Shown here piece by piece: positions 29,481 through 38,116 of a stretch of 64,000 bases of DNA. The notes beneath the pieces are model-generated. The model made no database searches. It had not been told where the DNA came from and saw nothing but the letters and a program-made list of their open reading frames with translations. Every line of letters begins with the position of its first letter. The first letter of the stretch is position 1. The stretch is from assembly GCF_003337575.1 (NCBI RefSeq), contig NZ_QPJM01000004.1, positions 186,001 to 250,000 on the forward strand. Direction: 5' to 3'. The stretch is from Phyllobacterium bourgognense. Lineage in GTDB: Bacteria > Pseudomonadota > Alphaproteobacteria > Rhizobiales > Rhizobiaceae. The position numbers and the translations under genes are program-made.

Positions 29481-30077
29481 ATGTCACGACCCTTGGGAAA
29501 GAAGCTGGCCGAAAAGTTCGGCGAGGAAATCCGGTTCTTCAAGGGATGGATGCATGGACCCAAGGCTGTGGGCTCGATCCTGCCGACAAGTTCCGTTACT
29601 GCGCGCCGCATGGCCAGCGTCGTCAACCCGCACTCGGGCCTTCCCGTGCTTGAGCTGGGACCGGGCACCGGCGTTATTACCCGCGCAATTCTCGATCGCG
29701 GCGTTGCTCCGTCAAAACTCTACAGCGTCGAGTATTCATCGGATTTTGCCGAGCATCTGCGCGAGGATTTTCCGGGCGTGAATATCATCGAGGGCGATGC
29801 CTTCAATCTGGATGTGACCCTCGGCGACAAGCGCGAGCAGAAGTTCGATTCGGTCGTTTCTGCCGTACCGCTTTTGAATTTCCCTGTCGGCGACCGTGTC
29901 AAGATCATCGAAGATTTGCTGCGCCGCATTCCGCATGGCCGTCCGATTGTGCAGATCACCTATGGGCCGATGTCGCCGGTTCCGGCAGGGCGTGGCAATT
30001 ACAAGATCGAACATCTCGATTTCATTATCCGTAATGTGCCACCTGCGCGTTTGTGGGTCTACCGCCGGATCGATTGA
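29481..30077 (+). CDS. pmtA: Phospholipid N-methyltransferase PmtA
   Basis: 198 residues. S-adenosylmethionine-dependent methyltransferase with motif I VLELGPGTGVITRAILDRG near residue 58 and the acidic end of strand 2 in KLYSVEYSSDFAEHLRED. The N-terminus EEIRFFKGWMHGPKAVGSIL is characteristic of rhizobial-type PmtA, which methylates phosphatidylethanolamine three times to phosphatidylcholine at the inner membrane. Ribosome binding site GGAGG. dnaJ-pmtA is a frequent neighbour pair in Rhizobiales. Confidence 0.9.
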   Translation: MSRPLGKKLAEKFGEEIRFFKGWMHGPKAVGSILPTSSVTARRMASVVNPHSGLPVLELGPGTGVITRAILDRGVAPSKLYSVEYSSDFAEHLREDFPGVNIIEGDAFNLDVTLGDKREQKFDSVVSAVPLLNFPVGDRVKIIEDLLRRIPHGRPIVQITYGPMSPVPAGRGNYKIEHLDFIIRNVPPARLWVYRRID

Positions 30078-30124
30078 CCTCCTATAGTCCTCCCGTGGTC
30101 TGGTAACTCCTCAGAGGGAAATGA

Positions 30125-30709
30125 ATGCTGCCGAAAATTCTTGTTTTCGCGGGCTCCAATCGTACGGGCGCTTTTAGCGGTCAGGTTGCGAATGTTGCGG
30201 TCAGAACGCTGGTGGAACTCGGCGCCGATGTCACGCGGATTGCACTGATCGACTATCTGCTGCCACTCATGGATCAGGATCTGGAACAGGAAAAAGGCAT
30301 TCCGGAAAATGCCATGAAACTTGGCCGGCTATTCGCCGCCCATGATGGCATTTTGATCGCATCGCCGGAATATAACTCCTCGATCCCGCCGCTGGTGAAG
30401 AATACGATCGATTGGGTCAGCCGCATCTCGAAGGACGGCGACAAGCCGCTCAAGCCCTATGCCGGAAAGGTCGTGGCGCTGTGCTCGTCCTCGGACGGCA
30501 ATTTTGGAGGTGCTCGCGGCCTCTATCACCTGCGCTCCGTCATGATGAATGTTGGCACCCAGATCATTACGGAACAATGTTCGGTGCCACGTGCCCAGGA
30601 TGCATTCGCCGAGGATGGTTCGTTCAAGGATGAGCGAACCGCCAAATCGATGCAGCGCACGTGCCAGTCCCTGATCGATCACACGAGATTCGCCATTTCC
30701 CGCCGCTAG
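30125..30709 (+). CDS. NADPH-dependent FMN reductase family protein
   Basis: 194 residues, flavodoxin-like fold. FMN phosphate loop GSNRTGAFSGQVANVAVRTL at the N-terminus and the second flavin segment IASPEYNSSIPPLVKNTIDW with VALCSSSDGNFGGARGLYHL. This places it in the ChrR/SsuE-like NADPH:FMN or quinone reductases. Cytoplasmic; substrate unknown. Same strand as pmtA and pyrF, with gaps of 47 and 62 bp. Confidence 0.88.
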   Translation: MLPKILVFAGSNRTGAFSGQVANVAVRTLVELGADVTRIALIDYLLPLMDQDLEQEKGIPENAMKLGRLFAAHDGILIASPEYNSSIPPLVKNTIDWVSRISKDGDKPLKPYAGKVVALCSSSDGNFGGARGLYHLRSVMMNVGTQIITEQCSVPRAQDAFAEDGSFKDERTAKSMQRTCQSLIDHTRFAISRR

Positions 30710-30771
30710 CGTATTTCCAATACGGCCTATCTGTGCGATTGAGGATCGATCAACAAAAAGGGTGATTTGTC

Positions 30772-31485
30772 ATGACGGATGCGGCCTTGCGCGAGCGCCT
30801 GATCGTCGGCCTTGATGTGCCGACATTGAAAGCAGCTGAACAGGCGGTCAGCGAACTTGGCGATACGGTGTCGTTCTACAAGATCGGCTATCAGCTGGCA
30901 TTTGCCGGCGGACTTGGCTTTGCCAGCGAACTTGTCGACTCGGGCAAGAAAGTCTTCCTCGACATGAAACTTCTCGACATCGACAATACCGTCGCCAAGG
31001 GTGTGGAGAACATCGTCAGGATGGGCGTTTCCATGCTTACGCTGCACGCCTATCCCAAGGCGATGAGGGCTGCAGTCGAGGCAGCCCGAGGATCGGACCT
31101 TTGCCTTCTCGGTGTGACGGTTCTGACTTCGATGGACGAGCAAGACCTGGCAGATGCAGGCTACGAGCACGATCCCCATACGCTGGTCCTCATCCGCGCC
31201 GAGCAAGCGCTTCAGGTGGGAATGGGCGGGATCGTCTGTGCGGCAACGGAAGCCGCCGCCGTCCGAAAGATCGTCGGGCCGGAGCTGGCCATCGTCACAC
31301 CCGGGATCCGTCCGGCCGGTGCCGACGTGGGCGACCAGAAACGGGTGATGACACCAGCCGATGCACTGCGTTCCGGAGCAAGCCATCTGGTGGTCGGCCG
31401 GCCGATCGTCGGCGCTTCAGACCGGAAAGCGGCTGCCAAGGCGATTCTTGCGGAAATGGCTAGCGTCAGTGCTGGAATGAGGTGA
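30772..31485 (+). CDS. pyrF: Orotidine 5'-phosphate decarboxylase
   Basis: 237 residues, last step of UMP synthesis. Catalytic Asp-Lys-Asp-Asp array in [20 protein letters not shown], the phosphate-gripping loop [20 protein letters not shown], and [20 protein letters not shown] at the C-terminal barrel rim. N-terminus [20 protein letters not shown]. It is followed by a degenerate 21-bp repeat array and a DUF1330 gene. Confidence 0.96.
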   Translation: MTDAALRERLIVGLDVPTLKAAEQAVSELGDTVSFYKIGYQLAFAGGLGFASELVDSGKKVFLDMKLLDIDNTVAKGVENIVRMGVSMLTLHAYPKAMRAAVEAARGSDLCLLGVTVLTSMDEQDLADAGYEHDPHTLVLIRAEQALQVGMGGIVCAATEAAAVRKIVGPELAIVTPGIRPAGADVGDQKRVMTPADALRSGASHLVVGRPIVGASDRKAAAKAILAEMASVSAGMR

Positions 31486-31499
31486 AGATTGCGGAACTT

Positions 31500-31562
31500 C
31501 GCCCGAAATTGGGACAAGAATTGTTGATTCTGGCGCAAGAACACCCGGAACTGGGGCAAGAA
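31500..31562 (-). repeat. Three degenerate 21-bp direct repeats after pyrF
   Basis: On the minus strand TTCTTG recurs exactly every 21 bp (31562-31557, 31541-31536, 31520-31515), each followed by a CCCCA, GCCA or CCCA-type block and a purine/TTC segment. Units share TTCTTGnnCCA and, in two of three, TTCCGGG or TTTCGGG. A second array with the same core and period lies at 45004-45087. The 7-codon period would encode a heptad if translated, but no real gene covers it. Confidence 0.7.
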
Positions 31563-31604
31563 TATCAACCTGCTGGTGTAATTTGATTGTGGAAGGTAGA
31601 GGAA

Positions 31605-31892
31605 ATGGCCAAGGGATATTGGATTGCACGCATCGATGTCAGGGATGCAGAACGCTACAAGGACTATATCTCAACGGCAAAGCCGGCTTTTGAAAAATTC
31701 GGAGCCAATTTTCTGGCTCGAGGCGGCCAGTACCACGTGCTTGAAGGTCAGGCTCGCGGCCGCAACGTTGTCATTGAATTCCCCTCGGTTCAGGCGGCTG
31801 TCGATTGCTATAATTCTCCGGAATATCAAGCAGCTAAGGCAATTCGCATCACCGTGGCCGATGGAGAGATGCTGGTCGTCGAAGGCGCGTGA
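31605..31892 (+). CDS. DUF1330 domain-containing protein
   Basis: 95 residues, ferredoxin-like alpha/beta dimer family of unknown role. MAKGYWIARIDVRDAERYKD, FLARGGQYHVLEG, NVVIEFPSVQAAVDCYNSPE and YQAAKAIRITVADGEMLVVE match the DUF1330 pattern closely. The start is set at ATG 31605 behind AGAGGA. No signal peptide. It lies between pyrF and phaZ on the same strand. Confidence 0.9.
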   Translation: MAKGYWIARIDVRDAERYKDYISTAKPAFEKFGANFLARGGQYHVLEGQARGRNVVIEFPSVQAAVDCYNSPEYQAAKAIRITVADGEMLVVEGA

Positions 31893-31958
31893 TCGCTGGC
31901 GGGCCGTGGTTTCCAGCACGCGAAGTTGTGAACATCTATACCCGACCTTATCCCATTG

Positions 31959-31969
31959 TTGCATTGCAA
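31959..31969. promoter_or_regulatory. TTGC-N3-GCAA dyad before phaZ, possible PhaR site
   Basis: TTGCATTGCAA, symmetric about its central base, 102 bp before phaZ. PhaR repressors of PHB metabolism in alphaproteobacteria are reported to bind TGC-N3-GCA-type dyads. The link is suggested by the gene it precedes, not proven. Confidence 0.35.
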
Positions 31970-32070
31970 TATTGAAGAAACCCGCTACGGTCACTGACCA
32001 GTCAAGAAATCTTTCATATTTAAGGGAGAGATTCTTGGAACTGACGTTGCGTTGATTGATCGGAAATTGG

Positions 32071-33342
32071 ATGTTTTATCAGCTCTATGAACTGAACCAT
32101 GCCGCACTCCAACCCTATCGCGCACTCGCCGACGCCACCAAGCTATTCTACGATAACCCCTTGAATCCATTGTCTCAAACGGTGGTCGGACGCTCGGTTA
32201 CCGCGATGTGCGAGCTGTTCGAACGCACGACGCGATGCTACGGCAAACCGTCCTTCGGCTTGCCGACGACGATCGTTGACGGTGTCGAAGCAGACATAAA
32301 GGAAAAAATCGTCTGGTCGAAACCGTTCTGTAATGTCATCCATTTCAAGCGTGCATTGAGTGGCAAACGTCCCGCCGACCCGAAGATTCTCGTGGTGGCA
32401 CCGATGTCGGGTCACTATGCAACTCTGCTCCGTGGCACGGTGGAAGCGTTGCTGCCGCATGCTGAGGTCTATATCACCGATTGGGTTGATGCGCGCAGCG
32501 TCCCGCTGAGCGATGGTAAATTCGACCTCGATGATTATATCGACTATGTTATTGAAATGCTTCATGCATTGGGCGAAGATACCCATGTCGTGGCCGTCTG
32601 TCAGCCATCCGTTCCGGTGCTTGCCGCCGTCTCGATCATGGAGGCCAATGGTGACAGATTCGCGCCTTCCAGCATGACGCTGATGGGCGGGCCGATCGAC
32701 ACCCGCAAGAATCCGACTGCCGTCAACAAGCTGGCAGAAGAAAAGGGGATCAACTGGTTCCGCGATAATGTGATCATGTCGGTTCCGTGGCCGCATGCCG
32801 GGTTCATGCGTGATGTCTATCCGGGGTTCCTGCAGTTGTCCGGCTTCATGAGCATGAATCTCGACCGCCACATCACTGCCCACAAGGAATTCTTCATGCA
32901 TCTGGTGCACGAAGATGGAGATTCCGCCGATAAGCATCGTGAGTTCTATGATGAATACCTCGCGGTAATGGATTTAACCGCGGAATTCTATTTGCAGACT
33001 GTGGATACGGTATTCGTCCGCCAGGCATTGCCGAAAGGCGAAATGACTCATCGGGGCCTTCCGGTTGATCCTTCCGCTATTCGCAGCGTCGCGCTTCTCA
33101 CAGTCGAAGGGGAGAACGACGATATCTCAGGCGTCGGCCAGACCAAAGCCGCGCAGACACTCTGTGTCAATATTCCGGACGAAATGCGCATGCATTATCT
33201 GCAACCCAAGGTAGGCCACTACGGTGTATTTAACGGCTCGCGGTTTCGCGCAGAGATTGCACCACGCATTGTCCAGTTCGTTAACGATCACGCACAAATG
33301 AACCGCAGGACCAACGTGACTCCGATCGTCAAGCGTGCGTGA
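32071..33342 (+). CDS. phaZ: Intracellular polyhydroxyalkanoate depolymerase PhaZ
   Basis: 423 residues. Hydrolyses stored poly-3-hydroxybutyrate granules. The nucleophile site is HVVAVCQPSVPV with Cys177 in place of serine, which is the hallmark of intracellular (i-PhaZ) enzymes. N-terminus MFYQLYELNHAALQPYRALA and VAPMSGHYATLLRGTVEALL are family typical; the histidine near LQPKVGHYGVFNGSRFR is the likely triad member. The start at ATG 32071 fits the family; a TTG 15 bp upstream is less likely. A possible PhaR dyad lies upstream. Confidence 0.93.
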   Translation: MFYQLYELNHAALQPYRALADATKLFYDNPLNPLSQTVVGRSVTAMCELFERTTRCYGKPSFGLPTTIVDGVEADIKEKIVWSKPFCNVIHFKRALSGKRPADPKILVVAPMSGHYATLLRGTVEALLPHAEVYITDWVDARSVPLSDGKFDLDDYIDYVIEMLHALGEDTHVVAVCQPSVPVLAAVSIMEANGDRFAPSSMTLMGGPIDTRKNPTAVNKLAEEKGINWFRDNVIMSVPWPHAGFMRDVYPGFLQLSGFMSMNLDRHITAHKEFFMHLVHEDGDSADKHREFYDEYLAVMDLTAEFYLQTVDTVFVRQALPKGEMTHRGLPVDPSAIRSVALLTVEGENDDISGVGQTKAAQTLCVNIPDEMRMHYLQPKVGHYGVFNGSRFRAEIAPRIVQFVNDHAQMNRRTNVTPIVKRA

Positions 33343-33560
33343 TGCTAGGCCGGTGGATGTAGCGGGACGACACTGACCGACGCGACGTTATGATCGGATA
33401 CCTTGGTGTCTCATGCGGGCCGCCGAATTGTAAAATCGAGAAAAATCAGTGACTTGTCTTGTTTGACCACGGCGATTTGCACCGTCGTGTCGGGCGCCAT
33501 TGTGGTTCCCTTCGACTTGTGATCTCTCATGAATATTGCGGAGTTCCGAAAATTCAAATT
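33343..33560. other. Gap after phaZ without a recognised gene
   Basis: About 220 bp. The sequence is AT-rich toward its right end where the CtrA boxes begin. The short leftward open frame here lacks a ribosome binding site and any family resemblance. Confidence 0.5.
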
Positions 33561-33576
33561 TTAACCATATATTAAC
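33561..33576 (+). promoter_or_regulatory. CtrA box 1 (TTAA-N7-TTAAC)
   Basis: TTAACCATATATTAAC fits the full CtrA consensus TTAA-N7-TTAAC, including the preferred CCAT after the first half. It lies 94 bp before the start of the BTLCP gene. Confidence 0.7.
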
Positions 33577-33626
33577 AATGGCTGGATCGTGGCGCCATTG
33601 TGATTGACTCATGTCCCCTCCCGCCA

Positions 33627-33642
33627 TTAACGTTTTGTTAAC
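33627..33642 (+). promoter_or_regulatory. CtrA box 2 (TTAA-N7-TTAAC)
   Basis: TTAACGTTTTGTTAAC, again TTAA-N7-TTAAC, 28 bp before the BTLCP start and 66 bp from box 1. Two exact full sites in this short region are unlikely by chance in GC-rich DNA. Confidence 0.7.
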
Positions 33643-33669
33643 GATAGCGGATCGGGTCTGGAGTAAAGC

Positions 33670-34284
33670 ATGTTGGGGGTTGCAGGGGTTGTGAAGGCCA
33701 TGGGGTTCGCTGTGGCACTTGTCGTGGGCACACTTGGCACGAACAGCGCTTTCGCCTCCGAAGCATTCATGACCACTGGCGGTCTGACATCACAGCCAAT
33801 CGGCCATTATGAATTTTGCAAGAGACTGCCGGAAGAATGCTCTATCCGCAGCCGGAATGTCATGCCTGAAAAGATGAACCATGATTTCTGGCAGTTGATC
33901 GTCAACGTCAACAGCAATGACAACCACAAGATCAAGCCATTGACCGATATGGAAATCTACGGCGTGGAAGAATATTGGGCCTACCCCGACAAGGTCGGCG
34001 ATTGCGAGGATTATGTCCTTTTGAAGCGCCGTGATCTGATGCAGTCGGGAATTTCACCGGCCAATCTATTGATTACTGTGGTGCGCAAGCCCGACGGCGA
34101 AGGTCACGCTGTGCTGACCGTTCGCACCGACAAGGGCGACTTCGTCCTTGACAACCTTGTTGACGGCGTAAAAAACTGGTCGGAGACCCCATATACCTAC
34201 CTTAAACGCCAGGCGACCAACAATTCGGGTCGCTGGGTCAGCATTGAGGCGCCCACGAATATTCTGGTTGGTTCGGTCCAATAA
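33670..34284 (+). CDS. Periplasmic transglutaminase-like cysteine peptidase (BTLCP family)
   Basis: 204 residues. Signal peptide with a hydrophobic core (AMGFAVALVVGTLGTNSAFA) and probable cleavage near residue 30. The catalytic Cys112 lies in KVGDCEDYVLLKRRDLMQSG, the His in GEGHAVLTVRTDKGDFV and the Asp in FVLDNLVDGVKNW, the BTLCP (DUF920) triad. Related to LapG-type periplasmic proteases, but no lapD or adhesin gene is beside it. Ribosome binding site GGAGTAAAG. Two CtrA boxes in its promoter suggest cell-cycle control. Confidence 0.9.
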   Translation: MLGVAGVVKAMGFAVALVVGTLGTNSAFASEAFMTTGGLTSQPIGHYEFCKRLPEECSIRSRNVMPEKMNHDFWQLIVNVNSNDNHKIKPLTDMEIYGVEEYWAYPDKVGDCEDYVLLKRRDLMQSGISPANLLITVVRKPDGEGHAVLTVRTDKGDFVLDNLVDGVKNWSETPYTYLKRQATNNSGRWVSIEAPTNILVGSVQ

Positions 34285-34308
34285 TCGGGCGAAGACGACT
34301 TCAATCTA

Positions 34309-34343
34309 TAACGAAAATGCCAGGAAGGTCTGGCATTTTCGTT
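34309..34343. terminator. Bidirectional terminator between the BTLCP gene and comM
   Basis: Perfect stem TAACGAAAATGCCAG/CTGGCATTTTCGTTA with a 5-6-nt loop. A- and T-rich flanks allow it to end both convergent transcripts. Confidence 0.8.
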
Positions 34344-34382
34344 ATGCATGTTATGTTGCAAATGTGTCATCGGTAGCTCTGA

Positions 34383-35912
34383 TCAGGCAGCCGACGTCGT
34401 GTCCGCTCCCATCCGATATGAAATAGCTTCGGCAAGATGAATGCGTCCGACGATTTCTTGTCCGTCGAGGTCTGCAAGCGTCCGCGCAACTTTCAGCACG
34501 CGATGGTAGGCCCGGGCGGAGAAGCGCATTTGCTCGCTCGCCTGCTGCAGCAAGGAAAGACCGGGTCCATCCGGTTGCGCCACCTGTTCGATAAGCGCAA
34601 CGGAGCACTGCGCGTTTGTGGTGATCGTTGGAAAACCCAATTCCTCGTAACGTCTCTTTTGGATTGCACGCGCCCGCGCAACCCGTTCAGCGACAGATGC
34701 GCTGCTTTCAGATGAATGCGGGCGTATGAGATCGCTAGCGCTCACCGACGGGACATCAATCCTGATGTCGATACGATCCAGCAGCGGCCCAGAAATCCTT
34801 GCCTGATAATCCTGCCGGCATCGTGGCCCCCTCGCACATTGATGGCCAGGTTCCCCTGCCATGCCGCAACGGCACGGGTTCATAGCCGCGACAAGTTGGA
34901 TTTGCGCCGGGTAGGAGATACGGTGATTGGCGCGCGCAATCATGCATTCGCCAGTCTCCAAAGGCTGGCGAAGGGAATCAAGGACTTGCGGCGTAAACTC
35001 GGGGAACTCGTCGAGAAACAGTATGCCGCGATGGGCCAGCGAGACTTCGCCCGGCCTTGCCCGGATACCACCCCCAACCATAGCTGCCATGGACGCCGAG
35101 TGATGAGGCGCGCGGAATGGCCGCCTGTCCGTCAACTTGCCGCCCATGAGTTCGCCGGCGATCGAGGCGATCATCGAGACGTCCAGCAGCTCACGCGGCA
35201 GCAACGGCGGCAGGATGGACGGCAGACGCTGCGCCAGCATGGATTTGCCGGACCCTGGCGGGCCCATCATCAGGAGGTTGTGGCCGCCCGCTGCGGCGAC
35301 CTCCAGCGCACGCCGCGCACTTTCCTGGCCCCTTATGTCTGCAAGATCTGGCAGTCCTGTCGCGCTGGTCTGCATGACGGGCTCAGGCCGCGACAGGACT
35401 TGTGTGCCACGAAAGTGATTGGCAAGCTGAATCAAGCTGCGTGGCGCCAGAATATCGATGTCGGAGCCGGCCCAGGCGGCTTCTGGGCCACAGGATGCCG
35501 GGCATATCAGCCCTTTCTCTTGCCGGTTGGCAGCAATTGCTGCTGGCAGCACGCCCGCCACATGGGTAATGGTTCCGTCAAGTGACAATTCACCGAGCAC
35601 TACATAGTTCTGAAGTGCGTCGGCAGGCATGGCGCCGAGCCCCGCCATCAACCCCACGGCGATAGGCAGATCGTAGTGGCTTCCCTCCTTGGGCAAATCG
35701 GCAGGCGCGAGATTCACTGTTACCTTCTTGACGGGCATTGAAAGCCCGGAGGCATGCAAGGCCGCCTGGACACGCTCTCGGCTTTCGGCGACTGCCTTGT
35801 CCGGAAGTCCGACGATATGCATTCCCATTTTGCCGGGAGCAATCATCACCTGTACATCTACAGGCTGAGCTTCAATACCTTGGAAAGCAACCGTACGAAC
35901 GCGGGTAACCAT
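34383..35912 (-). CDS. comM: YifB/ComM family AAA ATPase (magnesium chelatase-like)
   Basis: 509 residues. N-terminal Lon-like domain (VTRVRTVAFQGIEAQPVDVQ), then the AAA core with Walker A MMGPPGSGKSMLAQRLPSIL, Walker B GILFLDEFPEF and the sensor region, a zinc-like Cys cluster CRCGMAGEPGHQC, and the C-terminal helical part (FSARAYHRVLKVARTLADLD). ComM is a hexameric helicase that promotes branch migration in natural transformation; in non-competent species it may help general recombination. The start is ATG 35912 behind AGAAAGA; upstream in-frame starts add an unlike tail. gshB lies 114 bp upstream on the same strand. Confidence 0.93.
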   Translation of the reverse strand: MVTRVRTVAFQGIEAQPVDVQVMIAPGKMGMHIVGLPDKAVAESRERVQAALHASGLSMPVKKVTVNLAPADLPKEGSHYDLPIAVGLMAGLGAMPADALQNYVVLGELSLDGTITHVAGVLPAAIAANRQEKGLICPASCGPEAAWAGSDIDILAPRSLIQLANHFRGTQVLSRPEPVMQTSATGLPDLADIRGQESARRALEVAAAGGHNLLMMGPPGSGKSMLAQRLPSILPPLLPRELLDVSMIASIAGELMGGKLTDRRPFRAPHHSASMAAMVGGGIRARPGEVSLAHRGILFLDEFPEFTPQVLDSLRQPLETGECMIARANHRISYPAQIQLVAAMNPCRCGMAGEPGHQCARGPRCRQDYQARISGPLLDRIDIRIDVPSVSASDLIRPHSSESSASVAERVARARAIQKRRYEELGFPTITTNAQCSVALIEQVAQPDGPGLSLLQQASEQMRFSARAYHRVLKVARTLADLDGQEIVGRIHLAEAISYRMGADTTSAA

Positions 35913-36026
35913 GAAATCTTTCTTGAAAATGCAGATGTTTAAAAATGAAGAATGCCAATGAACGCACATCAGCACACTTCAATCTGCATGACAAGAACAA
36001 TGAGGGAACAGATCGGGGGATGAGAA

Positions 36027-36968
36027 CTACGGGCGTTTGGCTTCCACCGCATCCCAAAACAGCGCGGCAATATCGGCACCGCCAAAGCGCTTGACCTCCC
36101 GAACGCCCGTCGGAGAAGTGACATTGATCTCGGTCATATAGTCGCCGATCACGTCAATACCCACCAGAATGAAGCCGCGCTCTCGCAAGGACGGACCGAT
36201 CCGAGCGCAGATTTCGCGTTCACGATCCGTGAGTTCGGTCTTCTCGGCGCGGCCGCCAACGTGCATATTGGAGCGCGAATCGGTTTCAGATGGCACACGA
36301 TTGATCGCGCCGACAGGCTCGCCATCAATCAGGATGATCCGTTTGTCGCCCGAACGCACATCTTTCAAATAACGCTGTGCAATGAACGGTTCGCGGAACA
36401 TCTGGCCGAACATTTCCAGCAATGACGTCAAGTTGCGGTCGCCGTCGGCCAAGTGAAATACACCTGCGCCGCCATTGCCATAGAGCGGTTTCAGAATGAT
36501 ATCGCCGAATTCCTTGCGGAATGCCGCGATTTCCAATGGATCCTTGGTGATCAACGTTTCCGGCATCAGATCGGGAAACTCGGTAACGAAAATCTTCTCG
36601 GGGCTGTTGCGAACCCAAGCCGGATCGTTGACGACAAGCGTCATCGGATGGATCCGCTCGAGCATGTGCGTGGTCGTGATGTAGTTCATGTCAAAGGGAG
36701 GGTCCTGGCGTAGCAGCACTACGTCCATTTCCGACAGATCGCGCGAAACCGGTTCTCCCAGCGTATAATAATCGCCTTCGATATCGCGGACGCTCAGTTC
36801 TTCCACGCGCGCGGAAACCACGCCGTCGCGCATGCTGAGCCGGTCGGGGGTATAGTGGTAGAGTGTGTGGCCGCGCTTTTGCGCCTCGAGGCAAAGCGCA
36901 AAGGTTGTATCGCCGGCGATCCGGATCGATTTGATATGGTCCATCTGGACCGCGACTTTGAGTGCCAT
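36027..36968 (-). CDS. gshB: Glutathione synthetase
   Basis: 313 residues, ATP-grasp ligase joining gamma-glutamylcysteine and glycine. N-terminal [20 protein letters not shown], the substrate segment [20 protein letters not shown], and the ATP-grasp parts [18 protein letters not shown] and [19 protein letters not shown] are all canonical. The start ATG 36968 follows a GGGGGAC purine stretch; 11 more residues are possible from 37001. Upstream lies the long palindromic element. Confidence 0.96.
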   Translation of the reverse strand: MALKVAVQMDHIKSIRIAGDTTFALCLEAQKRGHTLYHYTPDRLSMRDGVVSARVEELSVRDIEGDYYTLGEPVSRDLSEMDVVLLRQDPPFDMNYITTTHMLERIHPMTLVVNDPAWVRNSPEKIFVTEFPDLMPETLITKDPLEIAAFRKEFGDIILKPLYGNGGAGVFHLADGDRNLTSLLEMFGQMFREPFIAQRYLKDVRSGDKRIILIDGEPVGAINRVPSETDSRSNMHVGGRAEKTELTDREREICARIGPSLRERGFILVGIDVIGDYMTEINVTSPTGVREVKRFGGADIAALFWDAVEAKRP

Positions 36969-37062
36969 GGAACGTCCCCCGACAGGATTAGGAGTGTTCA
37001 CATGGCGATGTCACGTTCAATGGTCAAGGTCAATGCCGAGATGGCATCAACATCTTGCGAGG

Positions 37063-37339
37063 TTAGAGCCTTTCTTGTTTAAATAGAACCCGTTCTGTTT
37101 CACGGATGGCGAGACAATCCACACGGAAGGTGGCGAGGCCGATGTTTATCCATCGGACGAAGCCGCCTGACAAAGTGGTTGGCCGCCAGCCAGAAACCCG
37201 AAGGGCCGGGTGAATTTGCTCCAAATCCTTCGGGCTTCGGCTTCGTCCGATGGAAAGGCATCGGCCTCGCCCAACCCCTCGACCTTGAACCAAATTCCTT
37301 CCGGCAGAACGATTCTATTTAAGCAAGGAAGGCTCTACA
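37063..37339. repeat. MITE-like long palindrome between gshB and the RlpA-like gene
   Basis: Two imperfect inverted arms of about 105 nt (37063-37171 and 37225-37339) around a short centre. Both ends read TAGAGCCTT(T/C)CTTG followed by TTAAATAGAA and GTTCTG; the inner arm ends share GGCCGATG, TCCATCGGACGAAGCC. The right terminus overlaps the stop codon of the RlpA-like gene. A single diverged right arm occurs at 48180-48325. No transposase inside. It explains the 365-bp gap before gshB. Confidence 0.8.
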
Positions 37340-37694
37340 AGCGGGCCATGCAGATATTGGTGTGTCCAGCACCGATAAAGCCAAGGCGGCCAGCGGCGCC
37401 TTTAGAGAGATCGAGCATGCGGCCCCTGACGAATGGCCCCCGATCATTGATGCGCACTACGACCGTCTTGCCATTGCGCTGGTTGGTTACTTTGACGCGC
37501 GAGCCGAGCGGCAAGGTGCGATGAGCCGCCGTGAGAGCGGAGGGATTCATCCGTTCGCCGGAAGCGGTTCTGGAATGAAGAGCGTACCAGGATGCACCGC
37601 CACACGCCGAACCGGCACTGGCGGATACAGCGCCCAACATCAGAAAAAGGATGGATGAAATAAGTACCGTGCGGATACTTGCGAAAGAGACCAT
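37335..37694 (-). CDS. RlpA-like double-psi beta-barrel protein
   Basis: 119 residues with a signal peptide ([20 protein letters not shown] then AVSASA). The mature part is one DPBB domain: [40 protein letters not shown] and [20 protein letters not shown], which includes the catalytic-type Asp of RlpA lytic transglycosylases. No SPOR domain, so shorter than RlpA itself. Likely periplasmic or secreted cell-wall enzyme. Start ATG 37694 fits the signal peptide; longer in-frame starts do not. Its stop codon lies inside the end of the palindromic element. Confidence 0.85.
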   Translation of the reverse strand: MVSFASIRTVLISSILFLMLGAVSASAGSACGGASWYALHSRTASGERMNPSALTAAHRTLPLGSRVKVTNQRNGKTVVVRINDRGPFVRGRMLDLSKGAAGRLGFIGAGHTNICMARL

Positions 37695-38063
37695 GTGAAA
37701 TTCACACTTTGAGGTAGCCCGCGGCACAGAACAGCCGGACTGAAGACACACGCGTAGAGATTGACCCCCGGGCAAGTAGATCGTGGCGTGAGCGAGTAGC
37801 TCCTTCTATTTTGGAGAAATGTGGCCTTGAGGTGACCCGTTTCGGAAACTTTGTCGAGATCAATCCAAAATATGGTCTAAGTTATTCAAAAAACTTGTCT
37901 TAATATGACTCAAAAAGTGATGACAGATGCTTGCAGTTAAATGCGGTATGACTGAAAACGGTCGAGAATATGGTCACAATGTGATGAATGCCAATAGAAT
38001 TATTGGGCGGTTACTGCAGGGTGTCTAGTACGTTTAAAAAATCGGTAACCCGTTGGATGTAGA
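37695..38063. other. Intergenic region upstream of the RlpA-like gene
   Basis: About 370 bp between the RlpA-like start and the uxuA terminator. The right half is AT-rich, with several TATGGTC and TATGACT stretches. No gene with a ribosome binding site is seen on either strand. It should contain the RlpA-like promoter. Confidence 0.5.
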
Positions 38064-38093
38064 AAAGCCCTGGCTCGTGAAAACCAGGGCTTT
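38064..38093 (-). terminator. Terminator of uxuA
   Basis: Perfect stem AAAGCCCTGG/CCAGGGCTTT with a 10-nt loop, T-rich on the minus-strand side, 24 bp after the uxuA stop. Confidence 0.85.
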
Positions 38094-38116
38094 GAAAACT
38101 GAAAAATTTGTCCGGA

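Noticed and set aside
31212-31568. Leftward heptad-repeat open frame over the end of pyrF
   Set aside because: It overlaps pyrF on the other strand and its repeats come from the intergenic 21-bp array; no start signals.
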